31,874 bases of DNA from Lachnospiraceae bacterium AM48-27BH. Its GTDB lineage: Bacteria > Bacillota > Clostridia > Lachnospirales > Lachnospiraceae. The notes under the pieces were generated by a model. It made no database searches. It saw only the letters and a program-made list of their open reading frames with translations, and was not told the origin of the DNA. Below, piece by piece: positions 25,401 through 31,771 of the stretch. Every line of letters starts with the position of its first letter. Position 1 is the stretch's first letter. A program made the translations under genes and the position numbers. The DNA lies in the NCBI GenBank assembly GCA_003478355.1, contig QUFC01000046.1, positions 1-31,874 on the forward strand, written 5' to 3'.

Positions 25401-26939
25401 TTTGATGATCAGTTCTCCCACTTTACCACTGCCATGGGATACATTTTTCTGTACAGTATAAACTAAATTACTATTAATCGTGTTCTGGTACTGGCCATAC
25501 TCAGCCAGTTCCAGCTTGCAGATGTCATCAAACCAGGCTTTTTCCTCATCAGTGTTGTAGTTGAACATAATCGTAACGGTTACATTACCATCCTTGTCAA
25601 ATACCGCATCTGGAGAATAAGCTGGATGCGGATTCTGCTTCGCTGTCAGATCATATGTGGTCTGTTTCGGGCTGATACGGACATTGCCATCTTCATCATA
25701 GTTGGTCAGATAATAATCCCATGTCGCCACTGGGCCATGTGTCAGAATCTTCTGTGGCAGATAACCTGAAGTTTCGCCATATACCGCATTGGCCTGTGGT
25801 TCATCCCCAAGTGTCACACTTTCGGACTTGGATGGATCTTCTTTGCTGCTGACAGTCACAGTTCCTGCCTCAGAAAGGAGCGCCAGTTTCGCGACATTTT
25901 TCTCTGTGCTGACTGGAGTTACCAGCTTTGTGACATCTTCGCCGTCTACGGTAACGATAGTATTGTCTGTTGTGTAACCGTCATCATATACGATTGGCAG
26001 CCACCAGCCAAGGGAATCAACCTCTGTTAATTTGGTTTTTGACTCATCAATCAGAGAAACCTGTGTGGTCTGGCCATTGTTATCGGAACCGTTGGAACCA
26101 GAGTTAGAGCCATTATTATTTCCGTTGTTGCCGCTGTTATCGGAACCATTAGAGCCGGAATTATTTCCGTTATTACCAGATCCATTAGAGCCAGAGTTAT
26201 TTCCGTTGCTTCCTGTGTTGGAACCATTAGAACTGGAACCATTGGAACCAGAGCTGCTTCCATTAGAGCCAGAACCGCTTCCGCTGGAACCAGTTCCACC
26301 AGAACTTCTATGGCTGGAATCTTTATCACTACCAGATTTTACCTGGTTTGCAACTGCTTTTACTGGATCACTGACATATCCCTGACCTGAACGATTATGT
26401 ACCTGGCCATTTTCAGAGATCCACTGGCCGTCTGCATTTACCAGATATCCGTCTGCAGTCTTGCCGCCTGCAAACATTTTTCCATGATTTGTGCCTTCTG
26501 CAGGATCGAAATAATAACATTTTCCATCAATCCACTGCCATCCTGTCACCACTGCGCCTTCTGTTGCGTCTGCAGCGGTGCTGAAGAAATACCAGGTTCC
26601 ATTCTGGTCCTTTAACCAGCCTGTGTGCATTCTGCCTTCTACCCCATCAGCAGATTTTTCGAAATAGTACTGTTTTCCATTGATGGTGGTCCATCCAGTA
26701 CACATAAGACCTGTTGCCGGATCTACATAATACCAGCCAGATGCTGTGTAGATCCATCCCGTTTTCATCACGCCGTCAGTTCCCCGGTATTTCCAGTTCT
26801 GTCCTTCCTGGATCCAGGTTCCCTGCTGCAAGAAAGCCCCACCAGCGTTGCCTGTTGCCGCAAATGCATTGCTCTGAGCCACAGTCATAACCGCAAGCCA
26901 AGCCGCAAATGCGCGTTTTCCCATGCCTTTCTTCTTCAT
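22425..26939 (-). CDS. Large secreted surface protein with choline-binding-like repeats and DUF1533-type modules
   Basis: 1504 residues. A signal peptide (about 1-27, AFA before the cut) is followed by choline-binding/glucan-binding-like repeats (about 38-175: GWIYTASGWYYVDPATG, GWTTINGKQYYF, GWQWIDGKCYYFDPAEG). A Ser/Gly/Asn linker follows (about 203-296). The long body carries repeated modules that end in GY-x-x-x-x-x-(V/Y/T) strands (AEGYKTNYVTFTY, ATGYADLNYTVDL, ADGYNDLVYQAE, SEGYEDATFTIVY). These look like DUF1533 (hemoglobin-interacting-type) modules, an assignment by pattern only. The last 100 or so residues are very acidic (Glu, Thr, Asp). No LPXTG signal or C-terminal helix is seen, so anchoring is probably by the N-terminal repeats. 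AGGAGA precedes the ATG. Single gene with its own promoter and terminator. Confidence 0.85.
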   Translation of the reverse strand: MKKKGMGKRAFAAWLAVMTVAQSNAFAATGNAGGAFLQQGTWIQEGQNWKYRGTDGVMKTGWIYTASGWYYVDPATGLMCTGWTTINGKQYYFEKSADGVEGRMHTGWLKDQNGTWYFFSTAADATEGAVVTGWQWIDGKCYYFDPAEGTNHGKMFAGGKTADGYLVNADGQWISENGQVHNRSGQGYVSDPVKAVANQVKSGSDKDSSHRSSGGTGSSGSGSGSNGSSSGSNGSSSNGSNTGSNGNNSGSNGSGNNGNNSGSNGSDNSGNNGNNNGSNSGSNGSDNNGQTTQVSLIDESKTKLTEVDSLGWWLPIVYDDGYTTDNTIVTVDGEDVTKLVTPVSTEKNVAKLALLSEAGTVTVSSKEDPSKSESVTLGDEPQANAVYGETSGYLPQKILTHGPVATWDYYLTNYDEDGNVRISPKQTTYDLTAKQNPHPAYSPDAVFDKDGNVTVTIMFNYNTDEEKAWFDDICKLELAEYGQYQNTINSNLVYTVQKNVSHGSGKVGELIIKTASDGNGQGNFTGNGRYYVRVKTSNQGTALVPIHVVNYEKPELMLQETPISGKNLHFSIKNFVYGIENPVERVTLKNPKGEVEDLASIDDQYLISSDCFVLYNDLVNHLKYEGNYEITIYANGFQTFSKVFSVTDGESPTEVHVSAAAYNSVDGISMATGGSSGSGSGSSGSGSSAISANLIFDSDLLVNARLLEKLYMEIDASKAVIDWWYGVIDDAVYDEGDEYYDWVDYINSVETQKAKEGRILPFAEYKSEGKINPNNPATAKEVLEDGLLGEIQQNGNFSRLTAPELTVQQNAEGGAIVLACEEAAYIEKVSAVTVNGNSHALDSSKWSKDTENNTITIDADIFTPGEEYKLTIDAEGYKTNYVTFTYSVELEDAKDLALKVVYEDGENAFTATKVENGSREYYYTDATFEVTGTNGDFLSRYLTVTLDGTKNVVDNESYYGSTSPYYDLDKEKNQLVLHHVEPGEHTISIRAKYYNGFELTADFKVVQEETPAEETKDAPTVAGVEKKSEDNFFDGNVEYYRMAFSGMNAEEKKAYLTAITEVTVNGENYTVSSGSMKAYDTFTCKKYVSNTAFGYYDYDVLDFTTDGFADGYQVIIKATGYADLNYTVDLNDEPVVEKLTPPEVSGFEKLTDSYNRSLEYYHMSFGTPASGTLKDYLSKVTEVTVGTKTYKKSSYSSLYSSDQYTWKLTDSSGLWGSNYDVIDLTTDGFVGEKVTITLKADGYNDLVYQAETDGEKGPDQVKTMDITSFSHTDNGYLIGFSETNRTVLKTYLQNITDVKVGNDFYEFASFSFFYGDGYYMLYTVDDSQSNSDFDHLKISASGFNNTETGATTVIVISSEGYEDATFTIVYTGSGFVLSDSAAAEKLLASLVQLPVTDVLLPAQATELPKFDIILPEVTEEVTEDTTDVTEDTEDKANETEEAENADESSEAEKSKSEEEEITETPETEETKKEDFSEDQVEEAEEVETETDGEVSAETEEAAAE
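26052..26333 (-). repeat. Short-period repeats coding the Ser/Gly/Asn linker
   Basis: Degenerate repeats of Gly-Ser-Asn-Gly and Gly-Asn-Asn units inside the surface protein gene. Nearly identical codon blocks recur, so length changes by slippage are likely. The alternative open frames over this stretch are artefacts of the repeat. Confidence 0.75.
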
Positions 26940-27012
26940 GTTAATCTCTCCTATGCCTTCCTATAAAATGATTTTCAATAAGATTAGCATTAACTAACTT
27001 TTGTCAGTGGCT

Positions 27013-27055
27013 ATTATAAAAAAGGTCTTTCATTCTGTCAATAAGGTCTTTCATT
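27013..27055 (-). promoter_or_regulatory. Consensus promoter with two operator-like direct repeats
   Basis: On the minus strand TTGACA (27036-27041), 17 nt, TATAAT (27013-27018). The 11-mer AATGAAAGACC occurs twice in the same orientation, at 27024-27034 inside the spacer and at 27045-27055 upstream of the -35, exactly 21 bp apart (two helical turns). This is a likely binding site for a dimeric regulator acting on the surface protein gene. Confidence 0.7.
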
Positions 27056-27084
27056 ATTGAAAAACGTTTTCAAAAAACGTTAAT

Positions 27085-27119
27085 CAAGAACGTCTTTCTT
27101 GCCGTTCTTGCATTTTTTT
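27085..27119 (+). terminator. Plus-strand terminator-like hairpin upstream of ttcA
   Basis: CAAGAACG (27085-27092) and CGTTCTTG (27103-27110), an 8-bp perfect stem followed by CA and seven T. No plus-strand gene lies before it. It may block stray transcription out of the surface-protein promoter region, or act as an attenuator if ttcA transcription starts farther upstream. Confidence 0.6.
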
Positions 27120-27220
27120 GATATACTTGAGATTGATTTTACAGATATAGCATATATCTTATATCCATTCATTTAGCGCAAATGCCATGCTATTGACGTT
27201 CGTTAGAAAGGTATACTCGC

Positions 27221-27949
27221 ATGAAATTACAACGTTTGCTCAGTCTAATCCGCCAGGCTGTTGACCAATATGAAATGATCGAAGAAGGCGATCACATTGC
27301 TATCGGGATCTCCGGCGGAAAGGACAGCCTTACCCTTCTGTGGGGACTAGCCCATTTACAGAAATTTTATCCAAAACATTTTTCACTGTCCGCAATCACT
27401 GTGGATATGGGAATCGATACCATGAATCTGGAACCAATCAAAGCTCTGTGCCAGGAAATTCAAGTTCCTTATGAGATCGTACCGACGGAAATCGGAAAAA
27501 TTCTCTTTGATATCCGGAAAGAAACCAATCCCTGTTCCCTCTGCGCCAAGCTTCGGAAGGGTGCATTGAACAATAAAGCACTGGAGATGGGCTGCAACAA
27601 GATCGCCTACGCCCATCATAAAGATGATCTGATCGAGACGGCTATGATGTCCCTGCTTTATGAAGGCCGTTTTTACGCTTTTTCTCCGGTCACCCATTTA
27701 GACCGGACTGATCTGACGGTGATCCGGCCACTGATGTTCGTCTCAGAAGCTGATGTCAAAGGATTTCGTAACAAATACCAGCTCCCGGTCTGTAAGAACC
27801 CGTGTCCCATGGATGGACATACCCGCCGGGAATATGTGAAAAATCTGATCCACACCTTAAATATGGAAAATCCGGGAGTCAAAGACCGTTTATTCCGTGC
27901 GGTAATCGAAGGACATATCGATGGATGGCCAGATATTGAGCATAGATAA
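27221..27949 (+). CDS. ttcA: tRNA 2-thiocytidine biosynthesis protein TtcA-like
   Basis: 242-residue cytoplasmic PP-loop ATPase that thiolates cytidine 32 in tRNA in the TtcA family. The PP-loop is ISGGKDSLTLLW (about 30-41). Cluster-binding cysteines are in NPCSLCAKLRKG (CxxC, about 106-109) and CKNPCPMDG near the C-terminus. YAHHKDDLIETAMMSLLYEG is the family motif after the first cysteines. Somewhat shorter than E. coli TtcA (311), as in many Clostridia. GAAAGG precedes the ATG. The recombinase gene follows after 49 bp. Confidence 0.88.
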   Translation: MKLQRLLSLIRQAVDQYEMIEEGDHIAIGISGGKDSLTLLWGLAHLQKFYPKHFSLSAITVDMGIDTMNLEPIKALCQEIQVPYEIVPTEIGKILFDIRKETNPCSLCAKLRKGALNNKALEMGCNKIAYAHHKDDLIETAMMSLLYEGRFYAFSPVTHLDRTDLTVIRPLMFVSEADVKGFRNKYQLPVCKNPCPMDGHTRREYVKNLIHTLNMENPGVKDRLFRAVIEGHIDGWPDIEHR

Positions 27950-27998
27950 TAATTAATTGTTTTTCTAATATTGTTATGGAAAGAAGGTGTTGTTAGTT

Positions 27999-29054
27999 AT
28001 GGCTAATTTACCATATTATGAACAGAAGGATATTGAGAACATTCAGAAATTAAGAACCATGTTGAAGGAATTACCGCCTTTCTGTACGGAATATTTTCGT
28101 GGAATCGAACCCCGGACTTCTACTCGCACCAGAATTGCTTATGCCTATGATCTGTCTGTATTTTTTGATTTTTTAAAAAAGGAAAACCCAGTCTTCTCCA
28201 AGATGGATCGTATGGATTTCCGATTAGAACATCTGGATCAACTGACTGTTACGGATCTGGAAGAATACATGGAATATTTAAAATACCGGTTCAATGAAAA
28301 TAATAAAGAAGTGATCAACAAAGAACGGGGAATCATGCGTAAAATATCCTCTCTAAAAAGCTTTTACAATTACTTTTTCCGTGTAGAAAAAATCAAGACC
28401 AATCCAGCTGCTCTGGTCCGGCTGCCGAAGCTTCACGATAAAGAAATCATCCGTCTGGATATCGATGAGGTAGCCATGCTTTTAGACGAGGTGGAACAGG
28501 GGGAGAGCCTGACCGACCGCCAGAAAGCATACCATGACCGGACCAAAGTCCGAGATCTGGCTCTTTTAACGCTTCTTCTTGGCACTGGTATTCGTGTTTC
28601 TGAATGTGTGGGGCTGGATATTCAAGATGTGGATTTCAAAAATGGCGGTATCCACATCCACCGAAAAGGCGGGAAAGAGGTTACCGTTTACTTCGGTGCT
28701 GAGGTGGAAGATGCCCTGAATGATTACCTGGCAGAACGTCAACGGATTGATCCGGAGCCCGGCAGTGAAAATGCTCTCTTCCTGTCTATGCAGCGAAAAC
28801 GCATGAATGTAAGAAGCGTAGAAAACCTGGTAAAAAAATACGCTAAAATCGTAACACCCTTAAAGAAAATCACCCCACACAAGCTCCGCAGTACCTATGG
28901 TACCAACCTCTACCGTGAAACCGGTGATATCTATCTGGTCGCTGATGTTTTAGGCCACTCCGACGTCAATACAACAAAGAAGCATTATGCTGCTTTGGAG
29001 GATGAAAGACGTAGAAGTGCCAGAAATGCCGTAAGGCTGAGGGAAAAGGAATAA
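27999..29054 (+). CDS. Tyrosine recombinase (XerC/XerD-like integrase)
   Basis: 351 residues. An N-terminal SAM-like core-binding domain (about 30-145) is followed by the catalytic domain with the tyrosine-recombinase residues: Arg in GTGIRVSECVGL, Lys in HRKGGKEV, His-x-x-Arg in TPHKLRSTYG, and His/Tyr in LGHSDVNTTKKHYA. The length is a little over XerC/D (about 300). A GTG at 27987 is in frame, but AGGTG lies before the ATG at 27999. It could be the chromosome dimer resolvase or a resident integrase; the single-copy context beside ttcA and a terminator favours a chromosomal Xer role. Confidence 0.88.
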   Translation: MANLPYYEQKDIENIQKLRTMLKELPPFCTEYFRGIEPRTSTRTRIAYAYDLSVFFDFLKKENPVFSKMDRMDFRLEHLDQLTVTDLEEYMEYLKYRFNENNKEVINKERGIMRKISSLKSFYNYFFRVEKIKTNPAALVRLPKLHDKEIIRLDIDEVAMLLDEVEQGESLTDRQKAYHDRTKVRDLALLTLLLGTGIRVSECVGLDIQDVDFKNGGIHIHRKGGKEVTVYFGAEVEDALNDYLAERQRIDPEPGSENALFLSMQRKRMNVRSVENLVKKYAKIVTPLKKITPHKLRSTYGTNLYRETGDIYLVADVLGHSDVNTTKKHYAALEDERRRSARNAVRLREKE

Positions 29055-29110
29055 ATGTCACCACCAGAGGTAACATTATCTCCAGAGATGGTATCAACGC
29101 CCATGCAGAT

Positions 29111-29154
29111 AAAACCGATGACCTCGACTGCTTATAGTCTATGCCATCGGTTTT
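29111..29154 (+). terminator. Terminator of the ttcA-recombinase pair
   Basis: AAAACCGATG (29111-29120) and CATCGGTTTT (29145-29154), a 10-bp perfect stem ending in T4, about 57 bp after the recombinase stop. Confidence 0.8.
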
Positions 29155-29160
29155 CCTAGT

Positions 29161-29474
29161 TCAAGCACTCTCACTCTGCTTCATCTGTGTCTCAATAACC
29201 TCATCTAAGTTGGCTGCTGTAATTTGTTCACTCATAGCCTTCTGCCTCTAATAATAAACACTGCAAAGGTTTAAAATATCCTGCAACAGATCATACTCCA
29301 TCTTTGCCTTATCATTCATTTGATAATTTATCAGAGCATTTTGTGAGTACATGGCATCTACGCTTTGCGTTTTCGTTGAAAATTCCATCAAAGTATCCGG
29401 GCCAATGCCCAAACTGGTAAAAATTTTATTCCTGTCAGTTTTCTCATTTCAAAAAGTTCATTAAAACGCACTCT
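29161..29474 (-). pseudogene. Degenerate coding remnant of unknown family
   Basis: A minus-strand reading rebuilds a continuous peptide if one base is restored near 29429 and one TAG (29248-29250) is read through. Parts read FNELFEMRKLTG, then FTSLGIGPDTLMEFSTKTQS, DAMYSQNALINYQMNDKAKM and EYDLLQDILNLCSVYY, then after the TAG RQKAMSEQITAANLDEVIET. The composition and flow are protein-like. I do not recognise the family. No start or ribosome site is found, so it is probably the 3' part of a gene lost by decay. Confidence 0.5.
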
Positions 29475-29529
29475 CTATCTCTCATTTCATATTAAATTTT
29501 TGAATTCTACAAACTTGAATTGACATAAT

Positions 29530-29715
29530 TCACTTAGATTGCTTATGCCAAGCATATAAGTAGATAGCAAGGAACACTCCCGCAAAGCAACTAATGATTA
29601 TGCCTGCAATCAAAGCAGGATAATAACTTGTAATCAAGCCTGTATCTGCTGTTACGATGAAGATAATACCAATAACAAATGCTATAACATAGATAATGGA
29701 CATAAACTTTTTCAT
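29530..29715 (-). CDS. Small two-helix membrane protein (61 aa)
   Basis: MKKFMSIIYVIAFVIGIIFI starts a first helix. A second hydrophobic segment (about 30-53, ALIAGIIISCFAGVFLAIYL) leads to a basic end (HKQSK). The frame is open to 29874 over the DUF2500 gene; GAGGATG lies before the ATG at 29715, so this start is preferred. It is the last gene of a small minus-strand group, 46 bp after the DUF2500 gene. Function unknown. Confidence 0.65.
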   Translation of the reverse strand: MKKFMSIIYVIAFVIGIIFIVTADTGLITSYYPALIAGIIISCFAGVFLAIYLYAWHKQSK

Positions 29716-29761
29716 AAAATCACATCCTCGTCTACTTTCTTTCACACTATCACCTCCAGAA

Positions 29762-30133
29762 TCACACGCGCTCAAATGACAGATATCTCGTTCCCTGAAA
29801 CGTAAGTTTCCCAATGTCGCCTTCCGCCAGCATTCCATATTCTCTGCCAGAAACCGGCAGTTCCATCCGGTCACCGCTCTCTACCTGAAACGTGACATAG
29901 TAGCTGGTACTTGAAGTCGAATGGTAGCCATGAGTTCCAGACAGGTCACCCGCATTTGCATGGCTATGATGTGTGATATTTTCACGCTTTGCGACGATGG
30001 TTGCACTCACCGACAAACGCGGTGACTGATTGTTTTTATGCCATGTTCCGATTCCTGTCACAAACTGAAAGATGATCATGCCAAAAACCATTACGAAGAT
30101 AATCGGAAACATAAACTCAAACAGCATAAACAT
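29762..30133 (-). CDS. DUF2500 domain membrane protein (123 aa)
   Basis: One N-terminal membrane helix (MFMLFEFMFPIIFVMVFGMI) is followed by an extracytoplasmic or cytoplasmic beta-rich domain with TGIGTWHKNNQSPRLSVSAT, SYYVTFQVESGDRMELPVSG and REYGMLAEGDIGKLTFQGTR. This is the DUF2500 pattern; no function is known. It also has a His-rich stretch (ITHHSHANAGD). The frame extends to 30241, but GAGGTG lies just before the ATG at 30133. The previous gene stops 5 bp upstream. Confidence 0.8.
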   Translation of the reverse strand: MFMLFEFMFPIIFVMVFGMIIFQFVTGIGTWHKNNQSPRLSVSATIVAKRENITHHSHANAGDLSGTHGYHSTSSTSYYVTFQVESGDRMELPVSGREYGMLAEGDIGKLTFQGTRYLSFERV

Positions 30134-30138
30134 ATAGC

Positions 30139-30273
30139 TCACCTCTTCTTCATCTTTCGTCCAATGATTACTCTGAGCACAAAACATACGACAATCACGA
30201 AAAGCGAGGCAGCGATATACAGTAATGCTTCTGTATACCACGGTGCAGAATACGATTCGTATAGTTTATTCAT
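30139..30273 (-). CDS. Small single-helix membrane protein (44 aa)
   Basis: MNKLYESYSAPWYTEALLYI starts a single hydrophobic segment to about residue 38, ending in a basic tail (GRKMKKR). The frame is open to 30405 within the next gene; GGAG lies 8 nt before the ATG at 30273. It is 5 bp before the DUF2500 gene, so likely co-transcribed. Function unknown. Confidence 0.6.
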   Translation of the reverse strand: MNKLYESYSAPWYTEALLYIAASLFVIVVCFVLRVIIGRKMKKR

Positions 30274-30352
30274 GCCATCGTCTCCGCGATATTCTGTTTT
30301 AACCTTTTTGCATCGACAAATTTGAAATTTATCGCAATATTTCATTCTTGGA

Positions 30353-30901
30353 TTATACTCGCTTATAGATAATTGGTTCATCATATCCAAAAGTTTTCTT
30401 TCCATTAACTTCCACGCTTTCAGATACCTCCAGACAACTATCAGAAAACTTTTCCCAAAGCTTAAATGTCATTACCGGTGAAAACTGGCTTGTACTGCCT
30501 CCTTCCCAGATTCCATCTTTCTCATGATAGAGCGCCGGAGTGAATTTTTCAGATTTTTTCAATTCAGTGTAGTCAGCATTTTTCATAGAATCATATGAAA
30601 ACGTACTTTTATCTTCTCCTTCTGGTATTTCATAAGAATACAACACAATTCCGTCTTCTTTCTCTGTAATAAGGAAAAGATGTGGGGAAGCATAGCGTTT
30701 TCCATTTGTCTCATAGTAGCTTTCTTCAACAACAAATTTACCATTAAAATCTTTAGGAAGGTTCAAAATTTTCTCATTACAGATTGTATTAATGTGTTCT
30801 GCATAAGGATATGTTTTCCCTTCTCTCTGCATATTATCAAACTGCTCTTTGTTATTAAAGTGTCCCGTCATCATATTAATAAAATTATCGAGCTTCATCA
30901 T
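30353..30901 (-). CDS. Conserved-looking soluble protein of unknown function (182 aa)
   Basis: Begins MMKLDNFINMMTGHFNNKEQ. It contains AEHINTICNEKILNLPKDFN, then GKFVVEESYYETNGKR, SPHLFLITEKEDGIVLYS, and ends YDEPIIYKRV. No signal peptide or membrane helix. The GHFNNKEQ and EESYY patterns loosely recall CpcT/CpeT-type beta-barrels, but this is a guess. GGAGG lies 8 nt before the ATG at 30901. It is the first gene of the group that continues with the three small membrane proteins, with an 80-bp gap. Confidence 0.65.
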   Translation of the reverse strand: MMKLDNFINMMTGHFNNKEQFDNMQREGKTYPYAEHINTICNEKILNLPKDFNGKFVVEESYYETNGKRYASPHLFLITEKEDGIVLYSYEIPEGEDKSTFSYDSMKNADYTELKKSEKFTPALYHEKDGIWEGGSTSQFSPVMTFKLWEKFSDSCLEVSESVEVNGKKTFGYDEPIIYKRV

Positions 30902-30974
30902 GCTTTTTACCTCCAAATTCCGACTTGTTACTCACATGATATCATATTTTTTCTTCAATTACATCCACCAAATT

Positions 30975-31150
30975 TTAGTACACTGCCATTCGGCTTGCTT
31001 CTGTAACCGGCATCCGTTTAATCTTCTCCTGCATTGTTTCCTTTGTATCTTCATTGAAATGATAACGGACATCATAGACTGTCTGCCAATTTTCTTTGTA
31101 AATGTGTTCCCCTCTGTTTTTGTATACACAATATGGATTTGTGAAAACAT
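30975..31150 (-). pseudogene. TnpW-like transposon-encoded small protein, frameshifted
   Basis: The first frame reads TEGNTFTKKIG and the second QTVYDVRYHFNEDTKETMQE then KIKRM. Together they match the pattern of TnpW-type proteins found in conjugative and transposon cargo (T-x-x-I-G ... YxVxVxFxExxKETxxxKIxRL). One base restored near 31085-31087 joins them. The C-terminus after KIKRM differs from the usual one. It marks a decayed mobile region. Confidence 0.5.
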
Positions 31151-31180
31151 TCGCTATGATTGTCCGTAGGAGGACGGATC

Positions 31181-31270
31181 ATGGTTGACTATACACCGCT
31201 TTGGAAAACGATACATGAACGGGAAATAACTCAATATGCGATGCTTCAGGATAAAGTCCTACTCCGATAG
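31181..31270 (+). pseudogene. Truncated Xre-type HTH regulator (N-terminal 29 residues)
   Basis: A perfect AGGAGG lies 7 nt before the ATG at 31181. The peptide MVDYTPLWKTIHEREITQYA then MLQDKV is the start of small Xre-type (YozG/Cro-like) regulators, which normally run to about 65-70 residues. After KV the sequence passes into an unrelated tail (LLR) and stops at 31268-31270, where the end of the AraC-type remnant overlaps from the other strand. The gene was cut there. Confidence 0.6.
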
Positions 31271-31669
31271 TCACTCGGCGATATTTTGTATCTTTCTTTA
31301 AATGTTCGGTTAAAAGTTCTTTGACTTTCAAATCCACTATCCAGACAAATATTTGTAATAGAATCCCTCGTATTTTCCAGACGATAACATGCGTAATTTA
31401 ACCTTGCATCATTAAGATATTGATTGAAATTTCTATGGAATATTTGAGAAAAAAGCCTAGATAAGACATATTTGCTTACCCCCAGATCTTTTGCCATCTC
31501 TTCCAGCGAAAACTTTTTTTGAAATTTGCTGATATATAGGAAACCGTCTGGTAAATCAGATCCCTGCTCCCCACATTACTCTTTTCTACCAAATTCAATT
31601 TTCCCATGCAACGTGCTAACACAATCTGAAGATATGCCTGTGCAACAGTTATATCTGACTGTTCTGTCT
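31246..31669 (-). pseudogene. AraC-type regulator C-terminus, cut by an IS end and frameshifted
   Basis: The 3' part reads SLEEMAKDLGVSKYVLSRLF and later NICLDSGFESQRTFNRTFKE with SPSDYR, the two AraC helix-turn-helix motifs. Upstream, another frame reads SDITVAQAYLQIVLARCMGK and LIYQTVSYISANFKK, the end of the sensor domain. One base added to the T7 run (31514-31520) joins them. At about 31669 the coding sequence stops at the end of the IS200/IS605-type element. The sensor N-terminus is lost or lies beyond the element. Confidence 0.65.
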
Positions 31670-31771
31670 GTGAACTACATCGGCAGTTGAATTACCGAGC
31701 ATCTGATTACAAAGCAAAGCTCCGTAGCTTCAGAGGTGCGTCCATGACACCCGTACTGCTACCCAGATGGG
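31670..31771 (-). ncRNA. IS200/IS605-type right end / omega-RNA-like region
   Basis: Lies directly after the stop of the partial TnpB-like frame. On the minus strand it has a hairpin AAGCT/AGCTT, an enclosing TCTGA/TCAGA, and a terminal TCGG/CCGA hairpin, and ends GTAGTTCAC at 31678-31670. The tail equals the left copy's GTAGTTGAC apart from one base. The same layout as known TnpB right ends suggests it encodes the guide-RNA scaffold. Confidence 0.5.

Noticed and set aside
26051..26329. Open frame of 92 codons on the minus strand within the surface protein gene
   Set aside because: It lies over the Ser/Gly/Asn repeat in another frame; its repetitive Met/Ile/Val/Pro composition is a product of the repeat, and no ribosome site is present.
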